Of a stretch of 64,000 nucleotides of DNA, positions 1 through 9,815 are shown one piece after another. How positions within the stretch are numbered: the first letter of the stretch is position 1; each line of letters begins with the position of its first letter. The notes beneath the pieces were generated by a model. It was given only the letters and a program-made list of their open reading frames with translations. It searched no databases and had not been told where the DNA came from. This DNA comes from Aegilops tauschii subsp. strangulata (taxonomy: Eukaryota; Streptophyta; Magnoliopsida; Poales; Poaceae), in NCBI RefSeq assembly GCF_002575655.3, contig NC_053041.3:304329554-304393553 (forward strand). Direction: 5' to 3'. Both the position numbers and the translations under genes were made by a program.

Positions 1-583
1 GCACGAATGGATTCCGGTGACGGAGCCCTGAAAGGATTCGCCCGACAACGGCGACGGCAGCCCGCAACCCCTCCTTGTCCAGGTCAGCCCCCACCATCGT
101 GCGGAGACGGCTCAGCTCCTCGGAGATATAGGTGAAGAAGGAGACCAGGTCAGGAAGCTGCAGCTCGTTGAAGTCGACCGGGTGGTCGAACGGGTTTAGC
201 CCGACGGACGGCATCATCGCGCTGGCACGACGGTAGGCATCGCGCAGCCGCAACACGTGCGTGGCAACTTTGTTCACCAAGTGGCTGAGGCGATCCTGGA
301 CCTCGTCGCGATCGGCCCGCTCGCGCTCCAGCCGGCTCCCCTGATGGCCTATCGTATCTCCCGCTTTCTGCAGCAACGCCGCCGACGCCTCGAGCATCTT
401 TGTGGTGGACGCCTGCCGCTTTTGATGCTCCATGAACTCCCGCACATAACGGAGGAGCATGGCACTCCTCTCCTCCTTGAGCTCACGGAGCTCCACGTCC
501 TTGGCCCTGAGCTCCGCATCCTTGACATGGAGCTCCTGTGTCAGACGCCTCACCTCGGACTCCGTGATCTGCTGCGCCGCCAT
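1..583 (-). CDS. Partial coiled-coil protein of unknown function
   Basis: An open minus-strand frame starts at ATG 583 and runs 194 codons without a stop off the left edge. The first ~50 residues are a charged heptad-like stretch rich in E, K, R and L (LTQELHVKDAELRAKDVELR), suggesting a coiled coil. A second Leu/Arg/Glu-rich helical part follows, then a segment containing SVGLNPFDHPVDFNELQLPD and another helix. Codon use is GC-rich and plant-like. No catalytic motif is visible and I do not recognise the family. The upstream side (right of 583) has an AT-rich TATA-like stretch near 882-895. It could be a host gene, or the tail of a retroelement-carried antisense gene of the kind seen at 44.9 kb. 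The plus-strand frame across 257-595 is a shadow. Confidence 0.5.
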   Translation of the reverse strand, partial: MAAQQITESEVRRLTQELHVKDAELRAKDVELRELKEERSAMLLRYVREFMEHQKRQASTTKMLEASAALLQKAGDTIGHQGSRLERERADRDEVQDRLSHLVNKVATHVLRLRDAYRRASAMMPSVGLNPFDHPVDFNELQLPDLVSFFTYISEELSRLRTMVGADLDKEGLRAAVAVVGRILSGLRHRNPFV

Positions 584-1429
584 GGCACCAGGTAGAAGCA
601 ATGGGGAGAGGAAGCAAAGGGGGCGAAACGGCTGAAAGGCAATGCAATCTACGGGAAGGCGGAGGGAGCGGGGAATCTTTTGGTTTTCACCACGGTAAAA
701 CACCAGTCGACGACTTCTCACATCAGGGAGCAGTGGGTTTTTACAGGCGGAGTCATCGTGACTAATTGCTGCCGCGCCTGCTCCCGTCAATCAAAAAATG
801 AAAAATCCTACCGCACCTGCTCCCGTCAATCAAAAAATTAAAAATCCTGTCGCACCCAAACACCAGAGCAACGCCGCGGTGGATATTTAAATTTACCTGC
901 CGGCAAGTAGATAAAAAAGGGGTGAAAAAACAAATGTGGCGGCGGCCTGGCTAATCGGTCGAACTAGCCCAACTAGCTAGCCAACGTGCTTCAGTGATGT
1001 ACTCGGCGGGAAAGGTGGTCTTTCGTGATTTGACGACCATTTACTTGCTTCGGCACTACGACCGAGGAGGACCCAAAAAATGCGCGGTAGGGCGTCCCAC
1101 GTCAGGAAGAATATATGCGTGCACCACCCGGGAGGACCCCGAAACCGCGCGGTAGGGTGTGCCACGTCTCGGCATGGAGGAAAAATGTGCGTGTAAAAAT
1201 ATACTGTATCAGACGTAGTACCTATGGTTCAACCTCGGGACCCAGCCAGTAGGTCGAAAACGCCCCACTAGCCACACAGCTTCATCATGCAAACGTGGCA
1301 CGGAGGATAGATGTGGTTAGCTCCGTTTCGACCAGCCACAACATCTCTTGTTCTAGGCGATTCTTCTATTTTCCAAGCTTTTTTTAGTTGTAATAACACC
1401 AGGCAAGCTAGCGCCGCTCTTCGTGTGTG
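584..1429. other. Non-coding upstream region with short tandem duplications
   Basis: No gene is seen. The region holds a 39-bp tandem duplication (772-849) and an imperfect ~65-bp duplication (about 1064-1170, both copies with the core GCGCGGTAGGG followed by a CCACGTC box). A TATTTAAATTT stretch at 882-895 could serve as a minus-strand TATA for the coiled-coil frame at 583. The CCACGTC boxes resemble ACGT-core plant promoter elements; that reading is inference. Confidence 0.4.
772..849. repeat. 39-bp tandem duplication
   Basis: Two adjacent copies start CCGCGCCTG and CCGCACCTG and share CTCCCGTCAATCAAAAAAT. They differ at about three positions. They lie in the presumed upstream region of the minus-strand coiled-coil frame. 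Confidence 0.8.
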
Positions 1430-1853
1430 CCCGTGCAAAGGTTAGATGATGGAGAGAAGAGACATTGAGATCGCAGACCTGGGACCCACCAGTAAGTGAG
1501 ACAACGGTCATGCACGTGTTGACGAGGCACTCCCTCTACTCTACTCAACGCAAGTACTGTATAAAATCAAGTTATGGGACAAAGCCAACAACCGTTCGTT
1601 TTTTCAGGCTATCGACTTACGCTTTGTAGTCCAGGTTGCCAGTTCGAATCTCATCTTTCAGATTTGTTAGTTTTAGGTCCAAATTTGATTAATGACAAGT
1701 GGGACCCCCGTGTGTTGTTCCGATATTTCAGTGTAGGATGGTTTTTTTGAACAAGCACTTTGCGCGGTTAGACAAGTAACGACACGAGTTACATGTATTT
1801 TGCAAGTTTACGAACAAAAATGATAGCGGCATAGAATATCACATCCACCCCGC

Positions 1854-2757
1854 AGCTTAGATACTATGGTGATACGAGTTTTTACACCGTTGGAAGTGAG
1901 ATCCAATGGCTTGGGAGTAGTCTTTGTAATTATGCGCAATTTCCAAACTCTCCAAAGGTTTTTTTTGCAAATAAAACATTCAGGCCTCGTGTGTGCCGTT
2001 GCATCTTTGATCCAACGGCTCCCCGGTGCTCATATTAGGTGCTCCCCGTAGCTTAATTACCCGCTACGGTGATATGAGCATCTAGGTCGTATGATCAGTG
2101 ATCAGATGGCACATGCGTAGTACTTGTACTTTCTGTGCATTTCCAAACTCTATCAGTCGTATATTGCAAAAACATTCAAACCTCCTACTGTGGGCCGTTA
2201 GATATCAGTGAACTCGTATCACCATAGAATCTACGGTGCGGGAGCACCTCGTACTCTCCCGTGCGAGAAAACATAAGGTGCTATCGCAGCTTGGATGCTA
2301 CGGTGATACGAGCTTGGAGGTCGTTTGATCTGAGATCCAATGGCATCTGAGCAGTCTTTGTGCTTGTAAGAAGTGGCCGAACTCTTTTGGGGCTTTTCCG
2401 CAAAAAACCTTTCAAACCACCGAGGATGTGTTGGGTCACAAATCCAACGCCTCCGAAGAGCTTGTATCACCAAAACATCTAAGGTGTGGTAGCACATGAT
2501 ATTCTTACATACATGAGAATATGATGTCCTCCTTCATCTTAGATGCTACGGTGATACGAGCTTCGAGGTCGTTGGATATGGGATCAAAGCGCATCTAAGT
2601 AGTTTTTGTACAAATTGTGTGCAATTCTCAAACTCATCAAGGTTTCCTGCAAAAATATTAAGACACATCATGTGAGCTGCTATATCTCAGATCTACAAGC
2701 TCCAAGCAACTCGTATCGGCATATAGCATCTAAGGTATGGGGGCACATGATATTCTG
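1854..2757. repeat. Four tandem ~200-250 bp units, each with foldback ends
   Basis: Units start near 1854, 2048, 2288 and 2535. Each begins with a version of GCTTAGATGCTACGGTGATA and a box reading GAGATCCAATGGC or similar. Units 2-4 end with the approximate reverse complement (CTCGTATCACCATAG then ATCTAAGG) and a box near GGAGCACATGATATTC. Each monomer can therefore fold into a stem. Unit 1 has the most degenerate right end. No protein frame is conserved across units, so this looks like amplification of a foldback or MITE-like sequence. Confidence 0.75.
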
Positions 2758-3002
2758 CTGGGGAGGAGGGGTGAGGGGTGCACAACCAATCGGTGGTTGG
2801 GAGGGTGGGGACAAATATAATCTAAACAACCCTAAACAGAGCTCCACAATTTTATCTAATATCGAGGGGTTGACCCCCGACAATCATAGCTCCGCCTAAA
2901 CACAACATTTGCATGTACTGTAGTACTAGACTTAATATTCATGTTTTAGTTTCATGTTCATTTTAAATATTGAACTGAGGACCATGGATTTCTTACATTT
3001 TA

Positions 3003-3161
3003 CTCCCTTCGTTCCTAAATATTAGTCTTTTTAGAGGCTTCAAATGGATGGCACATACGGATGTATATAGACATATTTTAGAGTCCAGATTCACTCATTT
3101 TGCTCCGTATGTAGTCACTTGTTGAACTCTCTAAAAGACTAATATTTAGGAATAGAAGGAG
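3003..3161. mobile_element. Stowaway-type MITE (159 bp, TA TSD)
   Basis: Terminal inverted repeats CTCCCTTCGTTCCTAAATAT and the complementary right end (ATATTTAGGAATAGAAGGAG) are flanked by TA at 3001-3002 and 3162-3163. Length, TIR sequence and TA target fit Tc1/mariner Stowaway MITEs of grasses. The duplicated block at 7.4 kb has an empty site here, so the insertion postdates the duplication. Confidence 0.9.
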
Positions 3162-3163
3162 TA

Positions 3164-4615
3164 GTTTTGAATTCGTGTCATACATGCATGGTTTGGAAAA
3201 ATAGATGCACTATACTTATTGGATTGTTGTTGTGTTCGTGCGTGTGTGTCTGTGTGTGTGGTCATATGCTTGATACATACAAAGTTTTCTCACCTCCATA
3301 TTGTTCATCTTTTAAATTTGAATTTGCATTGGAAAACTTACTAGGGATACCATGAAATGTGAAATCCACGTTGAGATGACTATATCACAAACTCACTCTA
3401 ATTCAACAACTCGTCATAAATCAATTACCATGTTCAGATTAGTATTTGCAATGAAAATACGGGTATTGTAATACACATAGACTTGTTCGGCAATTTAAAA
3501 GGTTCCTTTCGTATTCTCGAATGGTAGGACCCAACGGCGTACCAGCTAGACCTTCGCTCGTGTTGATCCTAAAAAAACCGGGTTCGTGTCCTTCGGTAAC
3601 GTGTGTGGTACGCACATTAGGCAACCCCAACCAGTCGAGCCTCAGCGTTTCAAGTCGAAATATCTGGCGGCCAGAATTCCAGCCCTAGGAGATTCCCCTC
3701 ATGTCCCCGGTCCATAATGACTACCGATGAACAACGGAGGGATGCTTTAGTAACTAGACAACGTTACCTACCGTGCCGAGCACGGTTCAATTCCCTCGGT
3801 CGCCGCTCGTCAAGGTCACCCATCAACTGCATTGCCTAGTACTACTACTACTACACCAGGATGAGCACAGAATTGAGCCCATTTTTTCGTGCCTAGTACT
3901 TGAGTTAATATATCAGGCAATGCACTGGTACGGAGGGATTATCCTTTTACTCTGCATGTATAACTTGTCTGAAGTCTAACTAAGCAAAATGTTTGACCAA
4001 ATCCTTTCTTAAGAAATACAACAGGACAGATGTACGGCTTGAAAATTTATTGCATGATGCAGGTTATAATATTGTTTCGAATCCTGGATCTTAAATTTCA
4101 GAAAATCCAAAAGTGAGCATAAATTCTTGAAACTAAGCATGGTCACGTGATATGGCACAAATATTACTTCGTAAGTTTTTCTTCAATTTAAGACAAGCTG
4201 CTTATGACAAGTTGCACAAATGAAGAGCCAAGGTATTTTGGAACAAAGACCTGTCACGTTAAGGCGAACGCTTTCACTATTGAAACCATGGGTGTTTACG
4301 TGCCGCCACGAGTACCCACTTCTCATCGGAAGGTGCCGTCCGAGCAAGCGTGTGAGTTGACGGGAGGCGTGCGAGCAGACCGCTGCGCCGGCTGTCAGGG
4401 AGGCGTGCGAGGAGACCGTTGTGCAGGCTCACCGGGAGAAGAGCCCTTTGACCAGGCTCCGCCGCCCACCGTCGTCCCAACTGCTCCCCCTTTTTATGTC
4501 GCCGGCGCCGCAGTTTAAAATCAACCCCGTACTACCCGGTATCGCTACAATCCTCTCTCTTCCTCTCCGATTCTCCTGTCGTCTACCTCCAACTAGCCTG
4601 ACCTAAACGTACGCC
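3164..4615. other. Non-coding stretch upstream of the 4616 gene
   Basis: Holds a short (TG)n run at 3236-3262, the right part of the duplicated block, and ordinary AT-rich sequence to about 4200. An imperfect 36-bp tandem repeat (GGGAGGCGTGCGAG..., about 4360-4430) lies upstream of the 4616 gene. The TTTAAAATC at about 4514 is a possible TATA-like element for that gene. Frames at 4204-4518 overlap this promoter-like GC-rich area and are not convincing. Confidence 0.4.
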
Positions 4616-5317
4616 ATGCCGCATCACGATGGTCTGCCCTTAGTGTTCAAGTTTCCTGAGGAAGACACCCAGCTGGAGTCTCAAGAACATAAGGCGCTTT
4701 GGGACGAGCTTGAACTGGCCTTGTGGGAAGACGCCGCGCCTGTCCCCGCTCCTGCTCCGGCTCCTGTCGCCCCGACTGCGCCAGCGCCCATCCCCGTGGC
4801 ATTGATGGGCTGGGAGCCGCACATTGTCGCCGAGCTTAATCCCACGGGGTTCCACGAGGTCCCCGCCGACTTTCACGCGCCCGTGCACCTGCCAGCGCAT
4901 GCGCCTGCGCGTGCACTGACGCGCACGCCCGTGCCGGTGCTCGTGCACCTGCCAGCGCATGCGACTGCGCATGCACTGACGTGCGCGCCCGTGCTGGTGC
5001 CCGTGCACATGAATGTCTCCGCCGCGCCGTTGACAGCGCCTGCCCCCGCGCGGGTGCCAGTGCCCCCCTCAGCGGCATGGATGGCCGCCGTCGACCGCTT
5101 CCTTGCCCCAACGCCAGTCGCCTCCTCCCGCCAGTTGACTCGCTCCGAAGTCCAGAACATTTTGTCCTTCCTTGAAGCTAGTCCAACGTCCAGGAGTACG
5201 CCAACAACGGTGCAAGATGCCGCCATCGCCGTCGGTCAGCGGCCCGACGACACACAGAGCACGACAGAGGAGCCATTTTCCATCGCGAGACGCCCCCGCC
5301 GCCACCGCGTAATCTAA
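4616..5317 (+). CDS. Pro/Ala-rich intronless protein with a 20-residue repeat, unknown function
   Basis: A 233-residue frame runs from ATG 4616 to TAA 5317. The N-terminal ~40 residues are acidic and helical. Residues ~43-65 are a PAPAPAP-type linker, and residues ~88-130 hold two copies of a 20-residue repeat built on VHLPAHA. The C-terminal third contains LTRSEVQNILSFLE and ends in a basic RRPRRHRVI tail that could act as a nuclear signal. GC-rich codon use, a CT-rich leader and a TTTAAAATC box ~100 bp upstream favour a real transcript. I do not recognise the family. The opposite strand is also open because of the GC bias, so strand choice rests on the leader and the complete, well-bounded frame. 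It sits between the two copies of the diverged duplication. Confidence 0.5.
   Translation: MPHHDGLPLVFKFPEEDTQLESQEHKALWDELELALWEDAAPVPAPAPAPVAPTAPAPIPVALMGWEPHIVAELNPTGFHEVPADFHAPVHLPAHAPARALTRTPVPVLVHLPAHATAHALTCAPVLVPVHMNVSAAPLTAPAPARVPVPPSAAWMAAVDRFLAPTPVASSRQLTRSEVQNILSFLEASPTSRSTPTTVQDAAIAVGQRPDDTQSTTEEPFSIARRPRRHRVI
4879..4998 (+). repeat. 60-bp in-frame tandem repeat inside the 4616 gene
   Basis: Two copies (4879-4938, 4939-4998) begin CGTGCACCTGCCAGCGCATG and differ at a handful of positions. The 60-bp length keeps the reading frame and gives the VHLPAHA repeat. A third decayed part (GTGCCCGTGCACATGAA) follows. Confidence 0.85.
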
Positions 5318-6439
5318 ATTTGCCATGAAAAACATTTGGATTTCCATGCTTAAAATCCGAACGTTTATCATTTCTGTTTATTTTATATCGATCTTCGTAT
5401 AATTTAAAGTCGGAGTCAGACTGAACGAAATGTATGGTTTGGTCGATTGAATGTTCTGCTAGAACCGGATCAAATTAAATATAAAACGTCATCAAGCCAC
5501 ATGTATTCCTTGTCATCCAACGACCTAGACTGCTTCAATGTTGACCGCTCAACACGTTTAGCGTGCAGTTAATTTCATGCCAAAATAGTGCTAATCACAT
5601 GACAACACGCAAATAATATCCTAGTAGTTAATATCCGCATGCACTTAATATACTTCCAAATTAACGTGCATTGCACGTACACACTGACTAGTGCTGCTAG
5701 TACGTGAAACTGGTGCCGTGACTTGTAAACGCGTCCAGATATGGTCAACGGCAACATCGCCCGCGAGTTCTTCCTGTTTGCCCGTGCGTCTAAACGCAGA
5801 AGGGGAGGAGAGAGAGAGAGCACACATGGAAGCCACCAGTAAGTGAAGGCGAATAGTACTAAAAATAATATTACATGTTATCCATTAATTAGGTTGTGGT
5901 AATATAAAAATATTATGTGAACAAAGGGGGTACAACAAACATTGCTATTCTACGTATGTTGCCTATTGACGTGCGGCTTGAAGGCCCGGTCGCATGTTCG
6001 ATCCTCGTCCTTTATTTTTTAATTTGTATATGGGTCCAAATTTGTTTCATGACATGTGGGCCCCTTGGTGTGTAGTTTGTAGCACTTTAATTTGTGGGTC
6101 GAAATTTGTTCCATTCCAAGTGGACTATCGGTGCGTAGTTTTGTAGCTTATTTATAATAATTGAAGAGAACAACATAGTTTTTTCAATAATACCATGGTG
6201 CGACGTTGAAGGCGAGAAAGGACGTGCGCGAGAGCGATGACCGAGCCAGAGGGATATCAACTAGGGGAGTTGCGTGGGTTGCAACGGTGTTTGGAGTAGT
6301 TGTGGGCCGAATGCTACGAAAATATAATCTAAACGGACCGGAATAAATGCCTACACAAATTAATCCAAGGTTGGAGTGCCCCTCGCAATGTAAATAGCTC
6401 CGGCTTTGCGAGGGATGGAGAGGTAGTAGGTTCATCGCG
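5318..6439. other. Intergenic, left part of the second duplicated block
   Basis: No gene is seen. The stretch from about 5770 is the counterpart of 1430-1745. At 5965-6010 and 1608-1665 both copies carry a tRNA-like tail ending in a B-box (GTTCGATCC here, GTTCGAATC in the other). An additional short partial copy of the GTCCAAATTTG segment lies at 6085-6135. Confidence 0.4.
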
Positions 6440-7120
6440 TGGAAAATACGGTGTGAGAAAGCGTGGTCAATCGAGAGACAAAGTGAGTGTGGTCCGACAT
6501 TCATTGAACAAATATATATGCTCTGGAGAGATATTGTCTGATTGAGCTTTTTGGCAAGGGTGAGGGCTGTAAGATAGAGCTTGAGAGATGATCCAGTCAC
6601 AGACGTGTAGATATATTTTGTGCGTGGGAGGAAGCAAGGTCAACCGATCACATAGGGTCGCCGTGCGATCGAAAGAGTGAGACGGGTTGGAGAGAGTGTC
6701 CTAGATAGACGATGTGTGTGAGAGAGTATACAATGTGAATAGGTCGAATTGGGCTCAAACATGGTGATAAATCGTTTTTGTTCGAGAAAGAGCAAGGTCA
6801 CTCGAGACATACGGAGAGAGAGAGATTGAGTGAGCGTGGCCCACCATGAGATCGAAAGAGTGGCGGCGGCTTGGACGGACTGACCTAGATATACAATCTG
6901 CGTGAGAGAGTATAGAGTGTGTCGATCGAGGCCCGAACAGGGAGATATATCATTTGTGTGTGAAAGAAAACGAGGTTAAACGAGACTCGGATAAAGAGAG
7001 CGAGATTGAGCGAGTGTGGCCCGCCGTGCGGAAGAAAGAGTGAGACAGTCTCGAGGGAGTGACCTAGATATACAACGTGCGTGCGTGCGCACGAGAGGTT
7101 GGGGGGCTAGATAGGCAATG
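6440..7120. repeat. GA-rich tandem array, ~160-175 bp period
   Basis: Units beginning near 6609, 6770 and 6944 share, in order, an AGATATAT-like start, GAAAGAG, GAGCGTGGCC-like, ATCGAAAGAGTG, a GACCTAGATATACAA-like box and GTGAGAGAGTATA. A more diverged unit lies before 6609. The array runs on into a simple (GA)n tract near 7135-7175. No coding frame is conserved. Confidence 0.7.
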
Positions 7121-7682
7121 CATGTATTTAGTGCAAGAGGGTGAGAGGGAGAGGGGGGAGAGAGAGAGAGAGCTTGGCATGGGGTGCAATGGCGGGTGTG
7201 TGAGGTAAATACATTTGGTAACAGAGTGGAAAAAGGGGTTGTGTAGTTGAGAGACTTAGAGATCGAAACATGGAGAGAAAGAATGAACGTGTGTTGGAAA
7301 CCGATAGCTTCCTAAGGTGGTTAGGAGAGGAAGATTGACCGATACAGGAAGTATGTAGCGTTTGTGTGTGGGGGGGGGGCTAAAAACAACATTTGAATGT
7401 ACATAGTATGAGACTTAATATCGATGTTTCAATTCGGTGTACATTGTAAGATTTGAACCGAGGACCAGGCATACGGGTAATTATTTCGAATTCGTGCCAT
7501 ACTAAGTTTCGAAAAGTTGACATTGACTCAGTTTGTTGTGCTATTTTGTAGGTCATATGTTTGAATCCATCCAAAAGTTTTCTCACTACCATGGTGTTCA
7601 TCATATACATATTAATTTGTATTAAAAAAGTAGCGTGTATACAGTGAAATGCGAAATCCATGTTAGAATTGGAGATCGCTAC

Positions 7683-7772
7683 GTGACACACACTCTAATT
7701 CAAATAACTAACTATGTGACACGCACTCTAATTAAAATAACTAATTATGTGACACACACTCTAATCCACGTT
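7683..7772. repeat. 33-bp minisatellite, about 2.7 copies
   Basis: GTGACACACACTCTAATTCA and variants recur at 7683, 7716 and 7749, giving a 33-bp period. The left duplicated block has only one such segment, so the expansion is specific to this copy. Confidence 0.85.
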
Positions 7773-7830
7773 AGCGTGGGTACCGTTTCCATTTTTTTTC
7801 AAATAACTCCTCATTAATTAATTTATAGTA

Positions 7831-7934
7831 CTCCCTCTGTTCACTTTTATAAGACCTTGAAGACATTTCAGACAATGTGCAAAACTGTTCATTTTAAGTT
7901 GTCTGAAACAACTTACAAAAGTGAACGGATGGAG
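7831..7934. mobile_element. Stowaway-type MITE (104 bp, TA TSD)
   Basis: CTCCCTCTGTTCACTTTTAT at the left pairs with AAAAGTGAACGGATGGAG at the right, with TA at 7829-7830 and 7935-7936. The size is short for the family. There is no counterpart at the matching site in the left duplicated block. Confidence 0.85.
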
Positions 7935-8071
7935 TATCTCGTTTCGAATGACTAATTATTGCAAGGAAAACACGGGCATGGTAATACATACAAATTCGTT
8001 TGCACATGAAAGAAGATTCATTTGCATTCTCAAATGTAGGCGCACCAGGCAGACCAGGGTCGTGTCGGGGT

Positions 8072-8194
8072 GGACGCTGCTTCGGTGCCTTAAAGGCAAC
8101 TTCCTTTGGGTCACTGACATGTGGGCCAGCGACCTATTGGGCCCACATGTCATAGACACAAAGGTAGGTGCCTTAAGGCACCGAAGCATAGTCC
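8072..8194. mobile_element. Mutator-type MITE, 123 bp, 9-bp TSD
   Basis: The termini GGACGCTGCTTCGGTGCC and (reverse complement of the right end) GGACTATGCTTCGGTGCC pair. The inner arms are nearly perfect complements through GACATGTGGGCC, so the whole element is one hairpin. It is flanked by the 9-bp direct repeat TGTCGGGGT at 8063-8071 and 8195-8203, the target length of Mutator-like elements. It lies about 100 bp upstream of the 8294 frame. Confidence 0.85.
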
Positions 8195-8293
8195 TGTCGG
8201 GGTGGTCGCGTGTGTCGGACGGACGCGTAGCACCCAGCCACCCACCCCCCTCCCCCACAAAAAAGGACGACGACAATATAAGTTCGCGCTTCC

Positions 8294-8725
8294 ATGTTTT
8301 GGATTGAAATATCTGGCGGCCCCAATTCTAGCCCTGCAAAATCTCTCTTCTCCACCATCCCCTTCCGCGCCCAGATTGCTCAAATCCCTAATTCGCGGCC
8401 AACGCTCGAATCGCCCCTCGTCTCGTCTCTTTGTCCACCGTTCCCCACCTCTGTGCCGGACGACGACGACGAAGACGACGGTTGTGCTTCACCACCGCAC
8501 CGGAGCTACCTCATCTACGCCCTCGTCCACCGCACCGGGTGGTCCTCCGACAATGTCGGCCGCCACAACCGACGTGCCTCACAGACACCGAGTTCCACCG
8601 CCTCAGGTGCGCTTCACCGACGCCGTCTCCCAGCTCACCGGGGCTACTTCATCGAGCACATCGTCGCACCTCCGCCCCCCGAGGCCGTTGGGGCTTCACC
8701 AACGGTCTCGTCCACCGAATCATAG
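8294..8725 (+). CDS. Possible first coding exon or leader of the 9-12 kb gene
   Basis: A 143-codon frame lies directly after a leader-like sequence (CTGGCGGCC... ATCCCTAATTCGCGG) that is typical of grass 5' ends. It contains an acidic DDDDEDD patch and then low-complexity Pro/Ser/His-rich sequence. A second plus frame (8563-8804, starting MSAATTDVPH) is equally open, so the true frame is not decided by sequence alone. Possible donors follow at about 8853, and a short exon-like segment with an ATG (8999-9054, donor GTAAGT) lies downstream. Treat as a candidate 5' region only. Confidence 0.25.
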   Translation: MFWIEISGGPNSSPAKSLFSTIPFRAQIAQIPNSRPTLESPLVSSLCPPFPTSVPDDDDEDDGCASPPHRSYLIYALVHRTGWSSDNVGRHNRRASQTPSSTASGALHRRRLPAHRGYFIEHIVAPPPPEAVGASPTVSSTES

Positions 8726-9133
8726 CGCTCCACTGCCACTCAAGATCTGCATCCGTGCACGGCCAGCCAACGCCAGCGCATCACCCTCAACGGCTCTGAA
8801 GTGACCCGCACTCTAGCTAGGCGAGCATGCCCAAACGCCGGCCCGAACTAGGTATCCACACATCACTCCCTTGTGCACTGTTCCGACGATGTTTGGATAT
8901 CCTTTCACTGCTCTCTTAGCTTACACGCCTATGCAACTCTGACTTTAACTCTTATTTCTTCTGGAGATATCATCTGAAACAACCAAATCTATTTTTTAGC
9001 GAAGCATGACGGCGCTACGGGATCTGGTACACATCCTGCACACCCATATAACCTTGTAAGTATCTGTCCTCCGGGACAACATCAAGGTCGATTCCTCTTA
9101 TTTGATCAACCATTTGCCGTGTCAAAAATGCAG

Positions 9134-9247
9134 AGGGGGATGCAAGGAGCACAAGGCCTGCACATCCAAGCAAGTGGTAACATGGACTTGTACATGGAAC
9201 ATCCCAAGCGCAAGCAGAGCTGCAGTGAGCCTGTACAACGAGCTAGC
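9134..9247 (+). pseudogene. Upstream copy of a duplicated 114-nt exon
   Basis: The segment is bounded by an acceptor (ATGCAG) and a donor (GC then GTAAGT) and is exactly 114 nt, the same as the exon at 10958-11071. In phase 0 it encodes a peptide containing GLHIQAS, then a basic PKRKQSC stretch and PVQRAS. The homologous positions of the second copy are GLRIQAI, CKRKRS and PVQRTS. The basic patch could be nuclear targeting. No full gene can be assembled around this copy. It is likely an orphan exon left by local duplication. Confidence 0.45.
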
Positions 9248-9815
9248 GTAAGTCCCTGCATTTCATTTAATTCGTACTGGCATTCGTGTATGATTTGTGT
9301 GCAGTGGCTGATCCACGAATTCAGGTTACCAGGGGCGAACATTTAACTTAAAAAATACGAAGGCACTTGCACTCCGGAAATCAACATAACTTGAGAAATG
9401 TGAAGCTACGTGCACTTTGAAAACCAGCTAATGATCCAAAGTAGTTCAGATTATAAACACTAAATGATGCAAGCACCAAAAAACACAAAATGCAACATGG
9501 TGTACAAGGACTACAAACATGGTCTGTACCTGCTTGAATTATTCGTTCTCTGGCTGAAAATATCGAAGTGTAATTGCACGTATAACCAGTGCGCAAACTG
9601 CATATCAATATATCTGTCATGCACAAGTATGGCAATAGTTTCAAACAACAGATTAGAAAAGTATTTATGCTATGTTGTCATGATACGGGGACTTTCTGGT
9701 AGATGGCCTCGACGTTTCCTCAAGCTATGAAAATGCACTATAATTTGCTTGTCATCAATGCCTGCAAATCACTGTCTCTCTCAACATAGTAGATCATCAT
9801 CAGACACTAAATCCT

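Larger units (their letters stand above)
1430..3700 (+). repeat. Left copy of a diverged segmental duplication
   Basis: Matching stretches occur in the same order here and at 5770-8345. Examples are CACCAGTAAGTGA (about 1488 and 5834), GTCCAAATTTG followed by ATGACA and GTGGG (about 1677 and 6033), the run after AACATTTG (about 2903 and 7387), GAATTCGTG (about 3170 and 7490), TTTTCTCAC near 3290 and 7577, and ATATCTGGCGGCC (3660 and 8309). The copies differ by satellite expansions and MITE insertions specific to each. No gene is evident in this copy. Confidence 0.6.
5770..8345 (+). repeat. Right copy of a diverged segmental duplication
   Basis: Counterpart of 1430-3700 with the same order of matching segments. 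It differs in carrying the GA-rich ~170-bp satellite instead of the foldback units, a 33-bp minisatellite, a Stowaway MITE (7831-7934) and a Mutator-type MITE (8072-8194). The copy ends in the ATATCTGGCGGCC leader-like sequence just upstream of the 8294 frame, so the original duplication probably included a gene 5' region. Confidence 0.6.

Noticed and set aside
4204..4518. 104-codon plus frame upstream of 4616
   Set aside because: Overlaps the promoter-like region and a 36-bp repeat. The opposite strand is equally open.
6184..6600. 138-codon minus-strand frame at 6.2-6.6 kb
   Set aside because: Overlaps the start of the GA-rich array. No splice context, promoter or family match.
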